64,000 bases of DNA from Bacillota bacterium (lineage in GTDB: Bacteria > Bacillota > Clostridia > Christensenellales > Aristaeellaceae). How positions within the stretch are numbered: position 1 is the first letter of the stretch; every line of letters begins with the position of its first letter. Positions 1 through 8,804 of the stretch are shown here, piece by piece. The DNA is taken from the NCBI GenBank assembly GCA_023398575.1, contig JAEWSC010000035.1, positions 1-64,000 of the forward strand, in the 5' to 3' direction. Both the position numbers and the translations under genes were made by a program. Under the pieces are notes generated by a model that saw only the letters and a list, made by a program, of their open reading frames with translations, did no database searches and had not been told where the DNA came from.

Positions 1-72
1 AGATATAACCCGGCTTACCGTAGAAGGGGATACGCCTGCCTTGCGGGCAATATCCTTAATCGTGCTTTTCAT
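1..72 (-). CDS. LacI-family transcriptional regulator, N-terminal fragment
   Basis: Only the first 24 codons lie in the window; the gene runs off the left edge. They read as the start of a LacI-type helix-turn-helix: M-KSTIKDIARKAGVSPSTV, then SRVIS. The 'TIKDIARKAGVS..TVSRV' pattern is the DNA-recognition helix pair of this family. An AGGAGG lies 12 bases upstream of the ATG. These regulators usually control a neighbouring sugar-use operon, but that operon, if present, is outside the window. The effector cannot be told from this fragment. A cre/LacI-type palindrome lies about 40 bases upstream of the start and may mediate autoregulation or CcpA control. Confidence 0.88.
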   Translation of the reverse strand, partial: MKSTIKDIARKAGVSPSTVSRVIS

Positions 73-109
73 GGCGGAGTGTATCCTCCTTTCCTTACGC
101 TAACAGATT

Positions 110-125
110 ATGTACACGTTTCCAA
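110..125 (-). promoter_or_regulatory. cre-like / LacI-family operator
   Basis: On the minus strand the site reads TTGGAAACGTGTACAT. It matches the Bacillus cre consensus WTGNAARCGNWWNCAW at all but one degenerate position. It lies upstream of the LacI-family start at 72, as expected for carbon-catabolite control by CcpA or for autoregulation by the LacI protein itself. Binding is inferred from the pattern only. Confidence 0.5.
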
Positions 126-219
126 CGGAATCATTATGCCAAGTGCCGGTATTCTTGTCAAGAAAAAAACGGGCAGGGAACGAGCAATCTGTGAGCTTCA
201 AAGTCACTGCAATTTTCCA

Positions 220-1404
220 TTAATCCTCAATACGCTTCATATATTCCGCAAACTGCCTTGCCACTCTGGGCGATCTGCCGCCCCGTTCCAGGGCATGTTG
301 CTCCGCCAGTAAATCAATATTTTCCACATCCTTGATGCCATGCTGCAACGCCAGAGCGTGTACGATATCCAGGTACTTTTCTTTGCCTGGTTTAAAAAAG
401 CCCACGGAGAGACCAAACCTGTCGGAAAGGGAGGCCTGCTCCTGTATAGTTTCATTGGCATGAATATCATCGTCTCCCCGGGCTGAATAGGTTTCTTGAA
501 TCAAATGACGCCGGTTGCTGGTAGCGTATAACACAATGTTCATAGACCTTGCGGACACCGTACCCTCCAATACGGCCTTTAGGGTGCCAATTTCCTCATC
601 AGACGAAAAGGACAAGTCATCAATAAAGAGGATAAATTTCAGCGGGTTTTGATGCAACGTTTCCATGACCGTGGGCAGTTCCAGCAGTTGTTCCTTTTTG
701 ATCTCCACCAGTCGAAGGCCGCTGCCGGCATATTCATTGGCAATGGCCTTGACGGTAGAGGATTTGCCGGTGCCGGCATCGCCATACAAAAGTACATTTG
801 CTGCAGGCTTGCCAAATAAAAGCGCTTGCGTGTTTTCTATAACGGCCTGTTGTTCCTTCTCATATCCTTTCAAATCCGACAAGCGGATAGGATCGGGGAA
901 ACGAGCGGGAATAACTTCACCATTTTTCACTGAAAACATATGATAACGCGCATAAATACCGTATCCCAATGTGGCTATATGGCTAAGCCTTTCCTTGTAA
1001 TCCTTGATAAATCCCGCTGGGCTGGTTTTCCATCGGGGCAGATATCCTTCATACTCAATGGTTTTTAAGAACTCGCTGCTGCCGAGTGTTGCGGCCTCTT
1101 CCAATATGCCAAGCTCATGAACAAGGCAAAGCTCCATCGCAGGATCAAGTGCTTGACCTTTTGCATAGGTGCGGATATACGAATTATCGCTGAGCATAAT
1201 GCGCTCGCGCAGATATCTGGTGAGATCACTGCCTTCTAAAAACAATAACGATGTGAATGCAGCGTAATCCGATACCCTTTCTGCCATACTTTTTCCATCA
1301 TGCCTTAGCATGGGAAAGAGAAGCTTTATCAACGGATCATCCAGTATATTGCGGAAAATTACCAACGCATGCAATTTGATAAGCATGTTTTCAAAATGGT
1401 CCAT
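220..1404 (-). CDS. DUF815-family AAA ATPase
   Basis: 394-residue P-loop ATPase of the DUF815 (AAA+-like) family, which is widespread in Firmicutes and has no established function. Walker A is GDAGTGKSS near residue 205 and Walker B is FILFIDDLSF near residue 255. The family hallmark 'KGYEKEQQAVIENTQALLFGK' region, seen here just before the P-loop, recurs in these proteins. The N-terminal 200 residues form an alpha-helical region with no motif I recognise. I chose the ATG at 1404 because GGAGG lies 8 bases upstream. An in-frame ATG at 1482 would add 26 residues but has no ribosome-binding site. The gene is monocistronic, with a likely promoter at 1510-1537. No signal peptide or membrane segment, so probably cytosolic. 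Confidence 0.87.
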   Translation of the reverse strand: MDHFENMLIKLHALVIFRNILDDPLIKLLFPMLRHDGKSMAERVSDYAAFTSLLFLEGSDLTRYLRERIMLSDNSYIRTYAKGQALDPAMELCLVHELGILEEAATLGSSEFLKTIEYEGYLPRWKTSPAGFIKDYKERLSHIATLGYGIYARYHMFSVKNGEVIPARFPDPIRLSDLKGYEKEQQAVIENTQALLFGKPAANVLLYGDAGTGKSSTVKAIANEYAGSGLRLVEIKKEQLLELPTVMETLHQNPLKFILFIDDLSFSSDEEIGTLKAVLEGTVSARSMNIVLYATSNRRHLIQETYSARGDDDIHANETIQEQASLSDRFGLSVGFFKPGKEKYLDIVHALALQHGIKDVENIDLLAEQHALERGGRSPRVARQFAEYMKRIED

Positions 1405-1509
1405 CAATTTATCCTCCGTGATGCCTGCGAATAACGGTATGGTTGGATAACACTTAATGAGTTGAGTATCCAAAGAAATCATTCGTCATGCATAGTGGTC
1501 TTTGACAAC

Positions 1510-1537
1510 ATTATACCAAAGGAAACGGTATTGGAAA
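1510..1537 (-). promoter_or_regulatory. Probable sigma-A promoter for the DUF815 gene
   Basis: Minus-strand TTTCCA, a 16-base spacer, then a perfect TATAAT (complement at 1510-1515). Transcription would start near 1503, about 100 bases ahead of the preferred ATG at 1404. Confidence 0.55.
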
Positions 1538-1590
1538 AGTTAAAGTGATTAAGGACATCGCCTTGTAGGCAAATCGGCCGGAACAACTTG

Positions 1591-1812
1591 CTACTGTGGA
1601 AGCTTCCGTATAAGAGAGGTATAGAAAGGTTTGCTACTTTTTACGCCAGACTTTTTGTATAAAATTATATACTTACTCCGCCAGTAACCGCTGCCAATAT
1701 CTTTACCAAAATCATCGCCTAGATTTTTCATTTCTTTATTGAAGGCGGAGATAAAGTCTTTATCACGCTGCTGCACGTATGCAAATCGCGCTTGTGCCAA
1801 AACTGTGTACAT
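1591..1812 (-). CDS. Small hypothetical protein, probably C-terminally truncated
   Basis: 73 codons beginning MYTVLAQARFAYVQQRDKDF. GGAGG lies 7 bases before the ATG and an extended -10 promoter sits at 1851-1877, so expression is plausible. The N-terminus resembles a longer hypothetical protein I have seen in Clostridia. The last 15 residues (..FYTSLIRKLPQ) do not look like a natural domain end, so the gene may be the truncated remnant of that longer version. No cysteine clusters, signal peptide or membrane segment. Function unknown. Whether it is a real short protein or a pseudogene is undecided. Confidence 0.5.
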   Translation of the reverse strand: MYTVLAQARFAYVQQRDKDFISAFNKEMKNLGDDFGKDIGSGYWRSKYIILYKKSGVKSSKPFYTSLIRKLPQ

Positions 1813-1850
1813 GTAAGTACCTCCAGTGTGCCTTATCAGCTTATGCCCAT

Positions 1851-1877
1851 ATTATACCATGCAGCTGAAACTGGCAA
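1851..1877 (-). promoter_or_regulatory. Probable promoter for the 73-residue ORF
   Basis: Minus-strand TTGCCA, 15-base spacer, then TGGTATAAT, an extended -10 with perfect TATAAT. It points at the ORF starting at 1812. The spacer is short, but the extended -10 compensates. Confidence 0.5.
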
Positions 1878-2057
1878 GGCATACCATGAAAAAGTGCACA
1901 ATGAGGCCAACTTTGGGAAATCGGCTTTTGCTTTATTGTTTTTCGCCTGACTGTGTGATAGAGTTATTCTTACGGTTTTGTGCGATAGGGCACCAATAAA
2001 CAGCAGAGCCTGCACGAGTGGGGAAGCAACATTATAGCAAAAGGCGGAATTGTTTGA

Positions 2058-3824
2058 ATGCGGATTAAGTACACTGCCCGCACTGGAAAAACCATGGTCG
2101 CGGTATTTTTTCTGTTGGTTTTTGTTGCCGGAATACTTACTGCGGGCCAGTTTGGCGTATCCTGGGATGAGCATACCGAAACTGAAATCCTCATTTCCAA
2201 CATGCGGTATGTGGCGCAGACTCTATTGCCCAAAGCTGTTGTTGACCAGCAGTTAACGCCTGTCTTGAATTTATTCTATTATGAAAGAGTTTTGAACGCC
2301 TCGGATGTTATTACGCAAAGCGTGGAAAGGGATCATGGCCAGGCGGTTTACTATCCGTCAGCCGTGCTTTTTTTTGCCATTTATCATATGAAGAAAGCCG
2401 ACCCTGAGCTTAACGTTGAGCATGCGTTATATCTTGGGCGTCATATATATAACTTCATTGTCTGTTTTTTGGGGTGGCTCTGTCTATACATGCTTCTAAA
2501 GCGTCTAACCGGCAAAAGAATATATGGCATTATTGGTGTAGTGGTATTGCTGCTCTCACCGCGTTTTTTGGCAGACTCCTTCTATAACAATAAAGATATG
2601 ATTGCCTTTATCACCTGCATCTTTATGATGTATGGCGTTTGGAGATTTTTTGAAAAAGAAACTAATGGTGCTGCCGTCGCGTCAGGCATAGCTGGTGCGT
2701 TTGCAATAAATACCCGTGTGAGCCTGGCATTGTTTTTGTTGCTTGCGGTTGTTTATTATGTTTTCGTCAAAGTCAAAAGCAAATCGTTTGGCTGGAATGA
2801 GGCAGCGCGTATTGGTGTTGCTTTCATATCAGTAGCGCTTACATATTATGTAATCACGCCAGCGGCGTGGAAGGACCCAGTTTCTTTGGTGAAATATGTT
2901 TTAGAAAATGCGGTGTATTTTGGTAGATGGAATGGCTATGTTTATTATCTTGACAGCGTGTACCATCCGTCTGATATCCGTTTGCCATGGCATTATCTGC
3001 CGGTCATGATAACAGTCACAACCCCGGTTCTTTTCTTGATATTATTATGTGTAGGATTTGTGCGTGCACTTAAAAACTATCGCAAGATAAGAGAATTGCA
3101 GCTTGATAGTAGTTTTGGATTTTTCGCGTTGACAGGGATATTCTCTTTGATTTCGCTTGCCGTGCCGGTCCTATTCAGAAGCAACGTATATAATGGCTGG
3201 CGTCACTTGTTCTACATCTACTCTGGATTTTTGCTGTTGATAGTGTATGGATTTCAATGGCTGTTAACATCCCGGCGAAAGTGGGTGCAGGTGACCGCTA
3301 TCGTTTGCCTTCTTATTCAGGCAGGATGCATCGGCGCCTGGATGACGCGCAACCACCCTTACGAGTATGCGTATTACAACGCCCTGGCCGGCACGCATCC
3401 TGAGGAACGGTTTGAACAGGACTATTGGAATACAAGTCAGGCGAGCCTAATCAAGCGGTTGATGGCTGACAATCCTGAGGGCAAGGTGTGCTTGCTGTAT
3501 TCTACTACCTACTGCGCGACTATTGATTACGTAGACTATTTTCTGACCGATGATGAGAAGAAAAGGCTGAAGCTGTATAACATCGACTATCTGGAAGGTG
3601 TGATCACTACATATCTGCGCAAAAACCCAGCCTACCTTGTCATCAACCCATCAACAGCCAAAAAGATGCATGTATGGGGCTGGCCTTTGTATTTTGATGA
3701 CAAGCAGACGGTTTTTTCGGACTTGAAACCGGCTTATGAGATTTTGGTAGATGGTACATCTATTCAACAGTTATACAAATTGACGAATGATCAGGTTCTG
3801 TATCTTCTTGGCAATCATACGTAA
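2058..3824 (+). CDS. GT-C fold membrane glycosyltransferase (PMT/ArnT-like)
   Basis: 588-residue polytopic membrane protein with about a dozen hydrophobic segments. A short acidic motif, SWDEH (D37, E38), lies in the first extracytoplasmic loop after the first membrane helix. That arrangement is the catalytic signature of GT-C glycosyltransferases (protein O-mannosyltransferase, ArnT, family GT39/GT83), which move a sugar from a polyprenyl-phosphate donor to an acceptor outside the membrane. The C-terminal 130 residues (from about 450) are soluble and contain 'HPYEYAYYNALAGTHPEERFEQDYW', common to this subgroup. Donor and acceptor are unknown. The gene stands alone. The start has only a weak AAGGCGG upstream. 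Confidence 0.75.
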   Translation: MRIKYTARTGKTMVAVFFLLVFVAGILTAGQFGVSWDEHTETEILISNMRYVAQTLLPKAVVDQQLTPVLNLFYYERVLNASDVITQSVERDHGQAVYYPSAVLFFAIYHMKKADPELNVEHALYLGRHIYNFIVCFLGWLCLYMLLKRLTGKRIYGIIGVVVLLLSPRFLADSFYNNKDMIAFITCIFMMYGVWRFFEKETNGAAVASGIAGAFAINTRVSLALFLLLAVVYYVFVKVKSKSFGWNEAARIGVAFISVALTYYVITPAAWKDPVSLVKYVLENAVYFGRWNGYVYYLDSVYHPSDIRLPWHYLPVMITVTTPVLFLILLCVGFVRALKNYRKIRELQLDSSFGFFALTGIFSLISLAVPVLFRSNVYNGWRHLFYIYSGFLLLIVYGFQWLLTSRRKWVQVTAIVCLLIQAGCIGAWMTRNHPYEYAYYNALAGTHPEERFEQDYWNTSQASLIKRLMADNPEGKVCLLYSTTYCATIDYVDYFLTDDEKKRLKLYNIDYLEGVITTYLRKNPAYLVINPSTAKKMHVWGWPLYFDDKQTVFSDLKPAYEILVDGTSIQQLYKLTNDQVLYLLGNHT

Positions 3825-3841
3825 CAAACGCCACCTAAAGT

Positions 3842-3863
3842 AGCGGGTTCAACCCGCCTTTTG
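3842..3863 (+). terminator. Weak intrinsic terminator after the GT-C gene
   Basis: GCGGG-TTCAA-CCCGC followed by CTTTTG. The stem is only 5 bp. It lies between convergent genes and overlaps the stop of the EamA gene. Confidence 0.4.
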
Positions 3864-4739
3864 CACGCCCCATATACCAAGGAGTATCACAGCAAGTGCG
3901 GCGGCGGAGCCCAGAGAAAAGGGCTCATGCAAGAGCATGACGCCGGCGATGACGGATAACACAGTGGTCAGGTTGCTTAAGGATATGACATTCGCCATCG
4001 GAGCATGGGATACGGCATAATTAAATAGTAGATATCCAAGAACGGAAGCGCCAAGGCTTAAATACAACGCGGCAAAGATAAATCCGCTGTCGAGTATAGG
4101 GGTAACAAGTTTTGATAAGTCATTGCGGTTTTCTATTACAGCCAACAATGTAAAAAATACCGCTCCCATCAATTGCATGACCAAGCTGCGTTCATAGGCC
4201 GAATAATCGCTTGATATGCGTTTGCTGATAACACTGTAGGCTGAGCCAGCAAATACTGCCACGGTCAGCAGTGCCACACCCAAGGGCTGAATCTGCCCCT
4301 GGCCACCGGCCATTAAGGTGATGGCGGCAACACCAGCTATGGATACAGCGCTGAACAGCCATTGCAGCACAGTGGGTTTTTCTTTCAGAAATATAGCTGC
4401 CATCATCATCGTAACAATCGGAATGACTGCAATCATCACACCTGAGAAGGCGGAATTTGTTAGCTTCAAACCGTACTGCTCGCCGAGGAAATAAATGACC
4501 GGCTCACAAAGACCAAGCAAAAGAAGGCTTGCTACCTTTTTGCCCTTCAGACGAATCATCGGCCTTTTTTGCAGCCATAAAAGACCCATGACCAGCGCCG
4601 CAATATCAAAACGGTACATTAGTACAATGAGCGGTGATGCCGAGGCCTGGCCCATTTTTGATGCAAGAAAGGAAAACCCCCAAATCGTAAAAACACCAAG
4701 GGCGGCAAGCATTGGCTTCAAGTGTTGCTTATGAATCAC
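3849..4739 (-). CDS. EamA/DMT-family transporter
   Basis: 296-residue integral membrane protein with ten predicted helices arranged as two EamA repeats, the normal size and layout of drug/metabolite transporters. Such proteins export amino acids, nucleosides or other metabolites; the substrate cannot be read from sequence. I place the start at a GTG (4739), 5 bases after AGGAG, giving MIHKQHLKPMLAALG. The open frame runs 20 codons further upstream to an ATG without a ribosome-binding site. It lies just downstream of a MATE exporter on the same strand with a 66-base gap, so the two may be co-transcribed. Confidence 0.85.
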   Translation of the reverse strand: MIHKQHLKPMLAALGVFTIWGFSFLASKMGQASASPLIVLMYRFDIAALVMGLLWLQKRPMIRLKGKKVASLLLLGLCEPVIYFLGEQYGLKLTNSAFSGVMIAVIPIVTMMMAAIFLKEKPTVLQWLFSAVSIAGVAAITLMAGGQGQIQPLGVALLTVAVFAGSAYSVISKRISSDYSAYERSLVMQLMGAVFFTLLAVIENRNDLSKLVTPILDSGFIFAALYLSLGASVLGYLLFNYAVSHAPMANVISLSNLTTVLSVIAGVMLLHEPFSLGSAAALAVILLGIWGVQKAG

Positions 4740-4805
4740 AAGGGCTCCTTTTATATGCAAAATAAATAGTGAACTGAATATGTTAATGCAAAAGTGCAAG
4801 GAGGA

Positions 4806-6185
4806 TTATGCGAGCGGCGTGATAGCATCTTCCCTGGCGGCGCGCTTTCGAATTTGCTTTCTGGCATACAGAAAACTGCCAACCTGCCCAATACCCGCCA
4901 AAGCCCAGGTAACAGGATAGCATGCGAACAGTGACATCACCGTGGGATTCCAAGCAAAAACTGTCGCCAGCCATACAATGCGCATCAGGCATGCGCCTAC
5001 CAGCGTGCAAAGCATTGGTAAAATGGAATAACCCATTCCACGTGTTAAACCGGGAAATACATTCATAAAGCCGCAGGTAAAATAAGCGACCATCATCACT
5101 TTCATACGCATCATGCCAAGATCAATGACGTTCGGATCAGTAGAATACATACCAAGCAGCGGACTGCCAAATAGGATGGTGGCACCGCTTAGTACAAGCC
5201 ATGTGGCAAAGATCAATACAGAGCAGACTTTTGCGACAGTATCAATCCTGTCATATTTTTTTGCACCCATATTTTGACCTGTAAATGCAATTGCTGCGTT
5301 ATAATAAGCATTTATGGCAGTACCCGCAAAACCTTCTACGTTGCCGGCGGCAGAGCTGGCTGCGACCATGGTAGAACCAAAGGAGTTGACGGCCGACTGG
5401 ATGAGCACATTAGATATTGAGAAAAGCAGGCTTTGCAAGCCAGCCGGCAAACCTATTTTAATAATCGCCTTCAGCTTTTGTCCGTCAATGCGCAGTTGCC
5501 GGGGATGAAAGCGTATGGCCCCGTCAAAACGCATCAGACAAGCAAGAATAAGTATTGCTGATATGTATTGCGCAATGACTGTGGCCCAAGCCACGCCATC
5601 GACGCTCATGTGCAGTACGATCACAAAAAATAGATTGAGAAGCACATTAACAAAGCCAGTGACAACCAGATAGTACATAGGGTGGCGGCTGTCGCCAACT
5701 GCGCGCAGTATGGCCGCGCCGAAGTTATAGACCATACTGGCGGGAATACCTACAAAGTATATGCGCAGATACAGCGTAGCAAGGTCCATAATGTCTGCCG
5801 GTGTACCCATCAAATCAAGCAGCGGAGCAGACAAAACCAAGCCCAACGTCATAACGAAAAAGCCCGCAATAATGCTGATGGTGATGGAGGTGTGAACGGA
5901 ACGACTGATGGCGGTAGGCTGGTTTGCGCCGGTATCCTGTGCGACAATTACGCTTGTTCCTACCGATAAGCTCATAAAAAGATTAACGATCAGGCTGATA
6001 AGCGAACCGGTTGAGCCAACTGCTGCCAGTGCACTTTTTCCCGAATAGTAACCTACGACCACCATATCAGCTGCATTGAATAGCAATTGCAATAAGTTCA
6101 TTGCCATAATTGGTAGGGCAAAAGTTAAGATTTTGCCGAATAAGGGGCCGTTGCACATATCCAGGTCATGGCTCCGGGTGAGCAT
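4806..6185 (-). CDS. MATE-family efflux transporter
   Basis: 459-residue protein with twelve predicted membrane helices forming two homologous MatE halves. The first half starts 'PLFGKILTFALPIMAMNLLQ' and the second near residue 235, 'IIKIGLPAGLQSLLFSISN'. MATE transporters export cationic drugs, dyes or metabolites in exchange for Na+ or H+. This protein groups by eye with the Firmicute MepA/DinF-like class. The last 20 residues are basic and cytosolic. The ribosome-binding site (AAGGAAG) is about 12 bases away, slightly far. A second, unrelated MATE gene lies at 20199-21569. Confidence 0.9.
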   Translation of the reverse strand: MLTRSHDLDMCNGPLFGKILTFALPIMAMNLLQLLFNAADMVVVGYYSGKSALAAVGSTGSLISLIVNLFMSLSVGTSVIVAQDTGANQPTAISRSVHTSITISIIAGFFVMTLGLVLSAPLLDLMGTPADIMDLATLYLRIYFVGIPASMVYNFGAAILRAVGDSRHPMYYLVVTGFVNVLLNLFFVIVLHMSVDGVAWATVIAQYISAILILACLMRFDGAIRFHPRQLRIDGQKLKAIIKIGLPAGLQSLLFSISNVLIQSAVNSFGSTMVAASSAAGNVEGFAGTAINAYYNAAIAFTGQNMGAKKYDRIDTVAKVCSVLIFATWLVLSGATILFGSPLLGMYSTDPNVIDLGMMRMKVMMVAYFTCGFMNVFPGLTRGMGYSILPMLCTLVGACLMRIVWLATVFAWNPTVMSLFACYPVTWALAGIGQVGSFLYARKQIRKRAAREDAITPLA

Positions 6186-6296
6186 AGAGGCATTCGCTTC
6201 CTTACATAGAATAGGCCGCAGACATTGAAAAAAAGGACCAGCAGAATCTTTGTGTCTGCAGCTTATTCACAAGACTTGTTTGTCAAAACGCTGTTC

Positions 6297-6305
6297 ATTG
6301 TAGCA
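6297..6305 (-). promoter_or_regulatory. Extended -10 element upstream of the MATE gene
   Basis: Minus strand TGCTACAAT, an extended -10 hexamer about 115 bases ahead of the MATE start. No convincing -35 is visible. Confidence 0.35.
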
Positions 6306-6442
6306 CAAAACAGAGCGCTTTACCATTGTTGTGTATAGAATATGTAAGAAGATACATCCGGTGACCCCGTCACATACAAAGACGAAAGGAGTATGGTAAT
6401 GTTTTTTTGCCCTGGTTGAAATCCAAAATGGGAGGATCATTG

Positions 6443-6661
6443 ATGGAGGAAGAAAAAAAGCAAAGGAGAAAGCGTAACGCCGCAATCTGTCAAATGAAAT
6501 GTGTTGCGTGCGGCAGCTGCGTTACTGTATGTCCACGGAGTGCAATACAAGTGTTGAAAGGTGTTTATGCCGCTATTGATATACATGCGTGCGTTGGTTG
6601 CGGGAAATGTGCGATTGCCTGTCCGGCTTGCGTGATAGCGCTTAGCGAGGAGGCAGGATGA
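6443..6661 (+). CDS. Small 2[4Fe-4S] ferredoxin
   Basis: 72-residue protein with two complete cluster motifs, CVACGSCVTVCP near residue 20 and CVGCGKCAIACP near residue 49, each CxxCxxCxxxCP. It is therefore a bacterial-type 8Fe ferredoxin, a soluble one-electron carrier. The first 15 residues are strongly charged (EEEKKQRRKR). Start chosen at the ATG 7 bases after GGGAGG; the frame is open 12 codons further upstream. Its stop overlaps the start of the next gene (ATGA), so the two are translationally coupled. The pair looks like a small membrane electron-transfer module. Confidence 0.88.
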   Translation: MEEEKKQRRKRNAAICQMKCVACGSCVTVCPRSAIQVLKGVYAAIDIHACVGCGKCAIACPACVIALSEEAG

Positions 6662-7245
6662 AAGGAAAAAGGTGGCACAACTATTTATGGATTGCCTCAG
6701 CGTTGTACATTGTACTTGGTTTTGTAAATATCCTCGCGGCATGGATTGGATTGATTTGCTTTTTTGTTCCACTTATTATTAGCCTTGCTGGCGGAGGCAA
6801 AGCATACTGCAACCGCTATTGCGGCAGGGGACAGCTTTTTCATTTACTGGGAACCAAAATGAAGTTGTCAAGTAACCGTGCAATACCATCTTTTTTAAGA
6901 AACAAGGCATTCCGCTATGGCTTTTTGTGCTTTTTTCTTGTGATGTTTGGTAATATGGTCTTTGCTACGTGGCTGGTGTTTTCAGGCGCGGAAGATTTAA
7001 GGGAAACCATCACCCTGCTTTGGACTTTTCGCCTGCCTTGGCAGTGGGCACATACCATTAAAACAACCGCAAAATGGGTGGCACAGTTCGCATTCGGCTT
7101 TTACAGCTTTATGCTTACCTCAACACTTCTTGGCCTTGCGACGATGCTGCTGTATAAGCCCCGTTCCTGGTGCGTGTACTGTCCCATGGGAACCATGACG
7201 CAGATCATATGCAAGTTGAAACATGAGAAGCATCTAGGCAGATAG
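6658..7245 (+). CDS. Membrane 4Fe-4S-type protein, NapH/YccM-like
   Basis: 195-residue protein with about four membrane helices. It has two cysteine clusters: CNRYCGRGQLFHLLG near residue 51 and WCVYCPMG near residue 173. The 'C.R.CGRG..' and 'WC.YCP.G' pattern is typical of the NapH/NosR/YccM family, which passes electrons across or along the membrane to ferredoxin-like partners. It overlaps the preceding ferredoxin gene by 4 bases (ATGA), which supports a joint role. The protein is shorter than NapH (about 290 residues) and lacks the C-terminal ferredoxin domain; the separate ferredoxin upstream probably supplies it. Confidence 0.72.
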   Translation: MKGKRWHNYLWIASALYIVLGFVNILAAWIGLICFFVPLIISLAGGGKAYCNRYCGRGQLFHLLGTKMKLSSNRAIPSFLRNKAFRYGFLCFFLVMFGNMVFATWLVFSGAEDLRETITLLWTFRLPWQWAHTIKTTAKWVAQFAFGFYSFMLTSTLLGLATMLLYKPRSWCVYCPMGTMTQIICKLKHEKHLGR

Positions 7246-7298
7246 GTGAATAAGGATTATACTGAAGATGAAGGAATATTATAAGAAAAGTAAAAAAG

Positions 7299-7346
7299 CA
7301 AATCGGATCAAGGACTTGTAAAAAGTCTTTTGGTCCGATTTTTTTG
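7299..7346 (+). terminator. Intrinsic terminator of the ferredoxin/NapH-like operon
   Basis: AAATCGGA pairs with TCCGATTT, continued inward by GGACTT/AAGTC pairs, then a run of seven T. The remaining stretch to the next gene at 7481 contains no gene I can support. Confidence 0.85.
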
Positions 7347-7480
7347 AATGAAGTCTGTTGGTGTACAATCGATTTGTCATTGCTATTTATGAATGGAGGA
7401 AGCCTGCAATGCGATGTAACCCATGAGTGTTTACCAGAATACATTAAACTGTGCCCCTGACACAAGAAAGGAGAATTTAC

Positions 7481-7855
7481 TTGAGAAATTCTATTGGGGG
7501 AATGCAAGTTCCTCAGGAGATAATGAGGCAGGGTATGCAAACGGGCTATTATCCTGATTATAACCAGGGACAGACATTGCAAAATTGTCCCTCTTGTATG
7601 GCGCAAGATGCTCCAAAGGAATCACAGAAAGGTCATTGTGCCTGCATTCCGCAAGAGACAAGCATAGACTGTGTGAGGCTTGCGCAAGCCTATGTACCAT
7701 TCCAAAAATTTTGCGGCATATGGCCGCCGCTACGTTCATTATTAGCAGGCACAATATTCCCTGAACTGTACAGCCCCTACAGAAAAATGGAATATGTAAA
7801 CCTGGAACCGGAAGTTAAATGTGGTATGTGCCCGGCGGGGGGAGGATGTCATTAA
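7481..7855 (+). CDS. cotJA: Spore coat-associated protein CotJA
   Basis: 124-residue protein. The C-terminal half carries the CotJA signature: 'LAQAYVPFQ', then 'LLAGTIFPELYSPY'. CotJA is a small inner spore-coat component encoded with CotJB and the catalase-like CotJC. The N-terminal half is an unusual cysteine- and glutamine-rich extension (CPSCMAQ, GHCACIP). I chose a TTG start 7 bases after AAAGGAG; the open frame extends ten codons upstream without a better site. The stop overlaps the cotJB start (TAATG). Expression is expected in the mother cell during sporulation, but no sigma-E promoter could be called with confidence. Confidence 0.87.
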   Translation: MRNSIGGMQVPQEIMRQGMQTGYYPDYNQGQTLQNCPSCMAQDAPKESQKGHCACIPQETSIDCVRLAQAYVPFQKFCGIWPPLRSLLAGTIFPELYSPYRKMEYVNLEPEVKCGMCPAGGGCH

Positions 7856-8133
7856 TGGATCATGATGCGATATTGCGCGATTTAACTGAACTAGACTTTA
7901 TGCTTGTTGACCTCCAGCTTTTTCTTGATACACACCCTAATGATAACGAAGCGCTGGAGAGATATAATGATATTCTGGCTAAAGCAAACGCACTGAGGGA
8001 AAAGTATGAGTGCATTTGCGGCCCGTTGTACTCCTTCCGTTCCTATAACCGCTGCCAATGGGAATGGTACCGTGACCCTTGGCCGTGGCAGTATAGTTTT
8101 AACGTAGACCTGCCGGGAGAGGAGGGCCGCTAA
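7855..8133 (+). CDS. cotJB: Spore coat protein CotJB
   Basis: 92-residue protein beginning MDHDAILRDLTELDFMLVDL, with the family features 'LYLDTHP'-like LFLDTHPNDNEAL and a tryptophan-rich tail (WEWYRDPWPWQYSFNV). CotJB is required for CotJC to be assembled in the coat of Bacillus subtilis. The ATG overlaps the cotJA stop (TAATG), with GGAGG 9 bases upstream, and the next gene starts directly after its stop, so the three genes form a tight operon. Confidence 0.9.
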   Translation: MDHDAILRDLTELDFMLVDLQLFLDTHPNDNEALERYNDILAKANALREKYECICGPLYSFRSYNRCQWEWYRDPWPWQYSFNVDLPGEEGR

Positions 8134-8730
8134 ATGTGGATTTATGAGAAAAAACTGGAATATCCTATAAAAATTAAAAACCCAAACCCCGCCATGGCAA
8201 AAGTGATTATCACGCAATATGGCGGGCCGGACGGAGAATTGGCCGCATCACTGCGCTATTTAAGCCAACGGTTTTCCATGGTGACACCTGAGGCCCGTGC
8301 TATATTAAACGATATTGGCACAGAGGAACTTGCCCATTTAGAAATGATTGGAAGCATGGTCAAGCAGTTGACAAAAAACGCGAGCATCGAGCAAATCAAA
8401 GCTGCCGGACTTGATGCATATTATGCGGACCATGACAAGGGTGTCTATCCTGTAAGCGCTGCGGGTGTACCATTTAATGCAGCCTATATTGCTGTCAAGG
8501 GTGATCCTGTGGCTGACCTGACAGAAGATATGGCCGCGGAACAAAAGGCGCGGGCAACCTATCAATGGCTGATCAATTTGGCAGATGATCCTGAAGTGAT
8601 TGAGCCGTTAAAATTTCTGCGTGAACGCGAGGTTGTTCATTTCCAGCGTTTCGGTGAAGCGCTTCGTATTGTGCAGGAGTTTTTGGATAGTAAAAAAATA
8701 TACCCCGTTATTATGCCCGACGCCCACTGA
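8134..8730 (+). CDS. cotJC: CotJC, manganese catalase-family spore coat protein
   Basis: 198-residue protein of the Mn-catalase superfamily. It starts MWIYEKKLEYPIKIKNPNP as CotJC proteins do. Metal ligands expected in this four-helix-bundle family are visible: E in 'GPDGELAA', 'IGTEELAHLEM' and 'EREVVHFQRFGEA' (E..H pattern repeated). It forms a coat layer component and may degrade peroxide during spore formation. Start immediately after the cotJB stop, with GGAGAGGAGG upstream. Confidence 0.93.
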   Translation: MWIYEKKLEYPIKIKNPNPAMAKVIITQYGGPDGELAASLRYLSQRFSMVTPEARAILNDIGTEELAHLEMIGSMVKQLTKNASIEQIKAAGLDAYYADHDKGVYPVSAAGVPFNAAYIAVKGDPVADLTEDMAAEQKARATYQWLINLADDPEVIEPLKFLREREVVHFQRFGEALRIVQEFLDSKKIYPVIMPDAH

Positions 8731-8804
8731 TGCGCAAATTATGCTGGAATGTTTGTAGTTAACGGTATTGCTTCAAAGTAATATGGGATTGGTTCACTTA
8801 CGAT

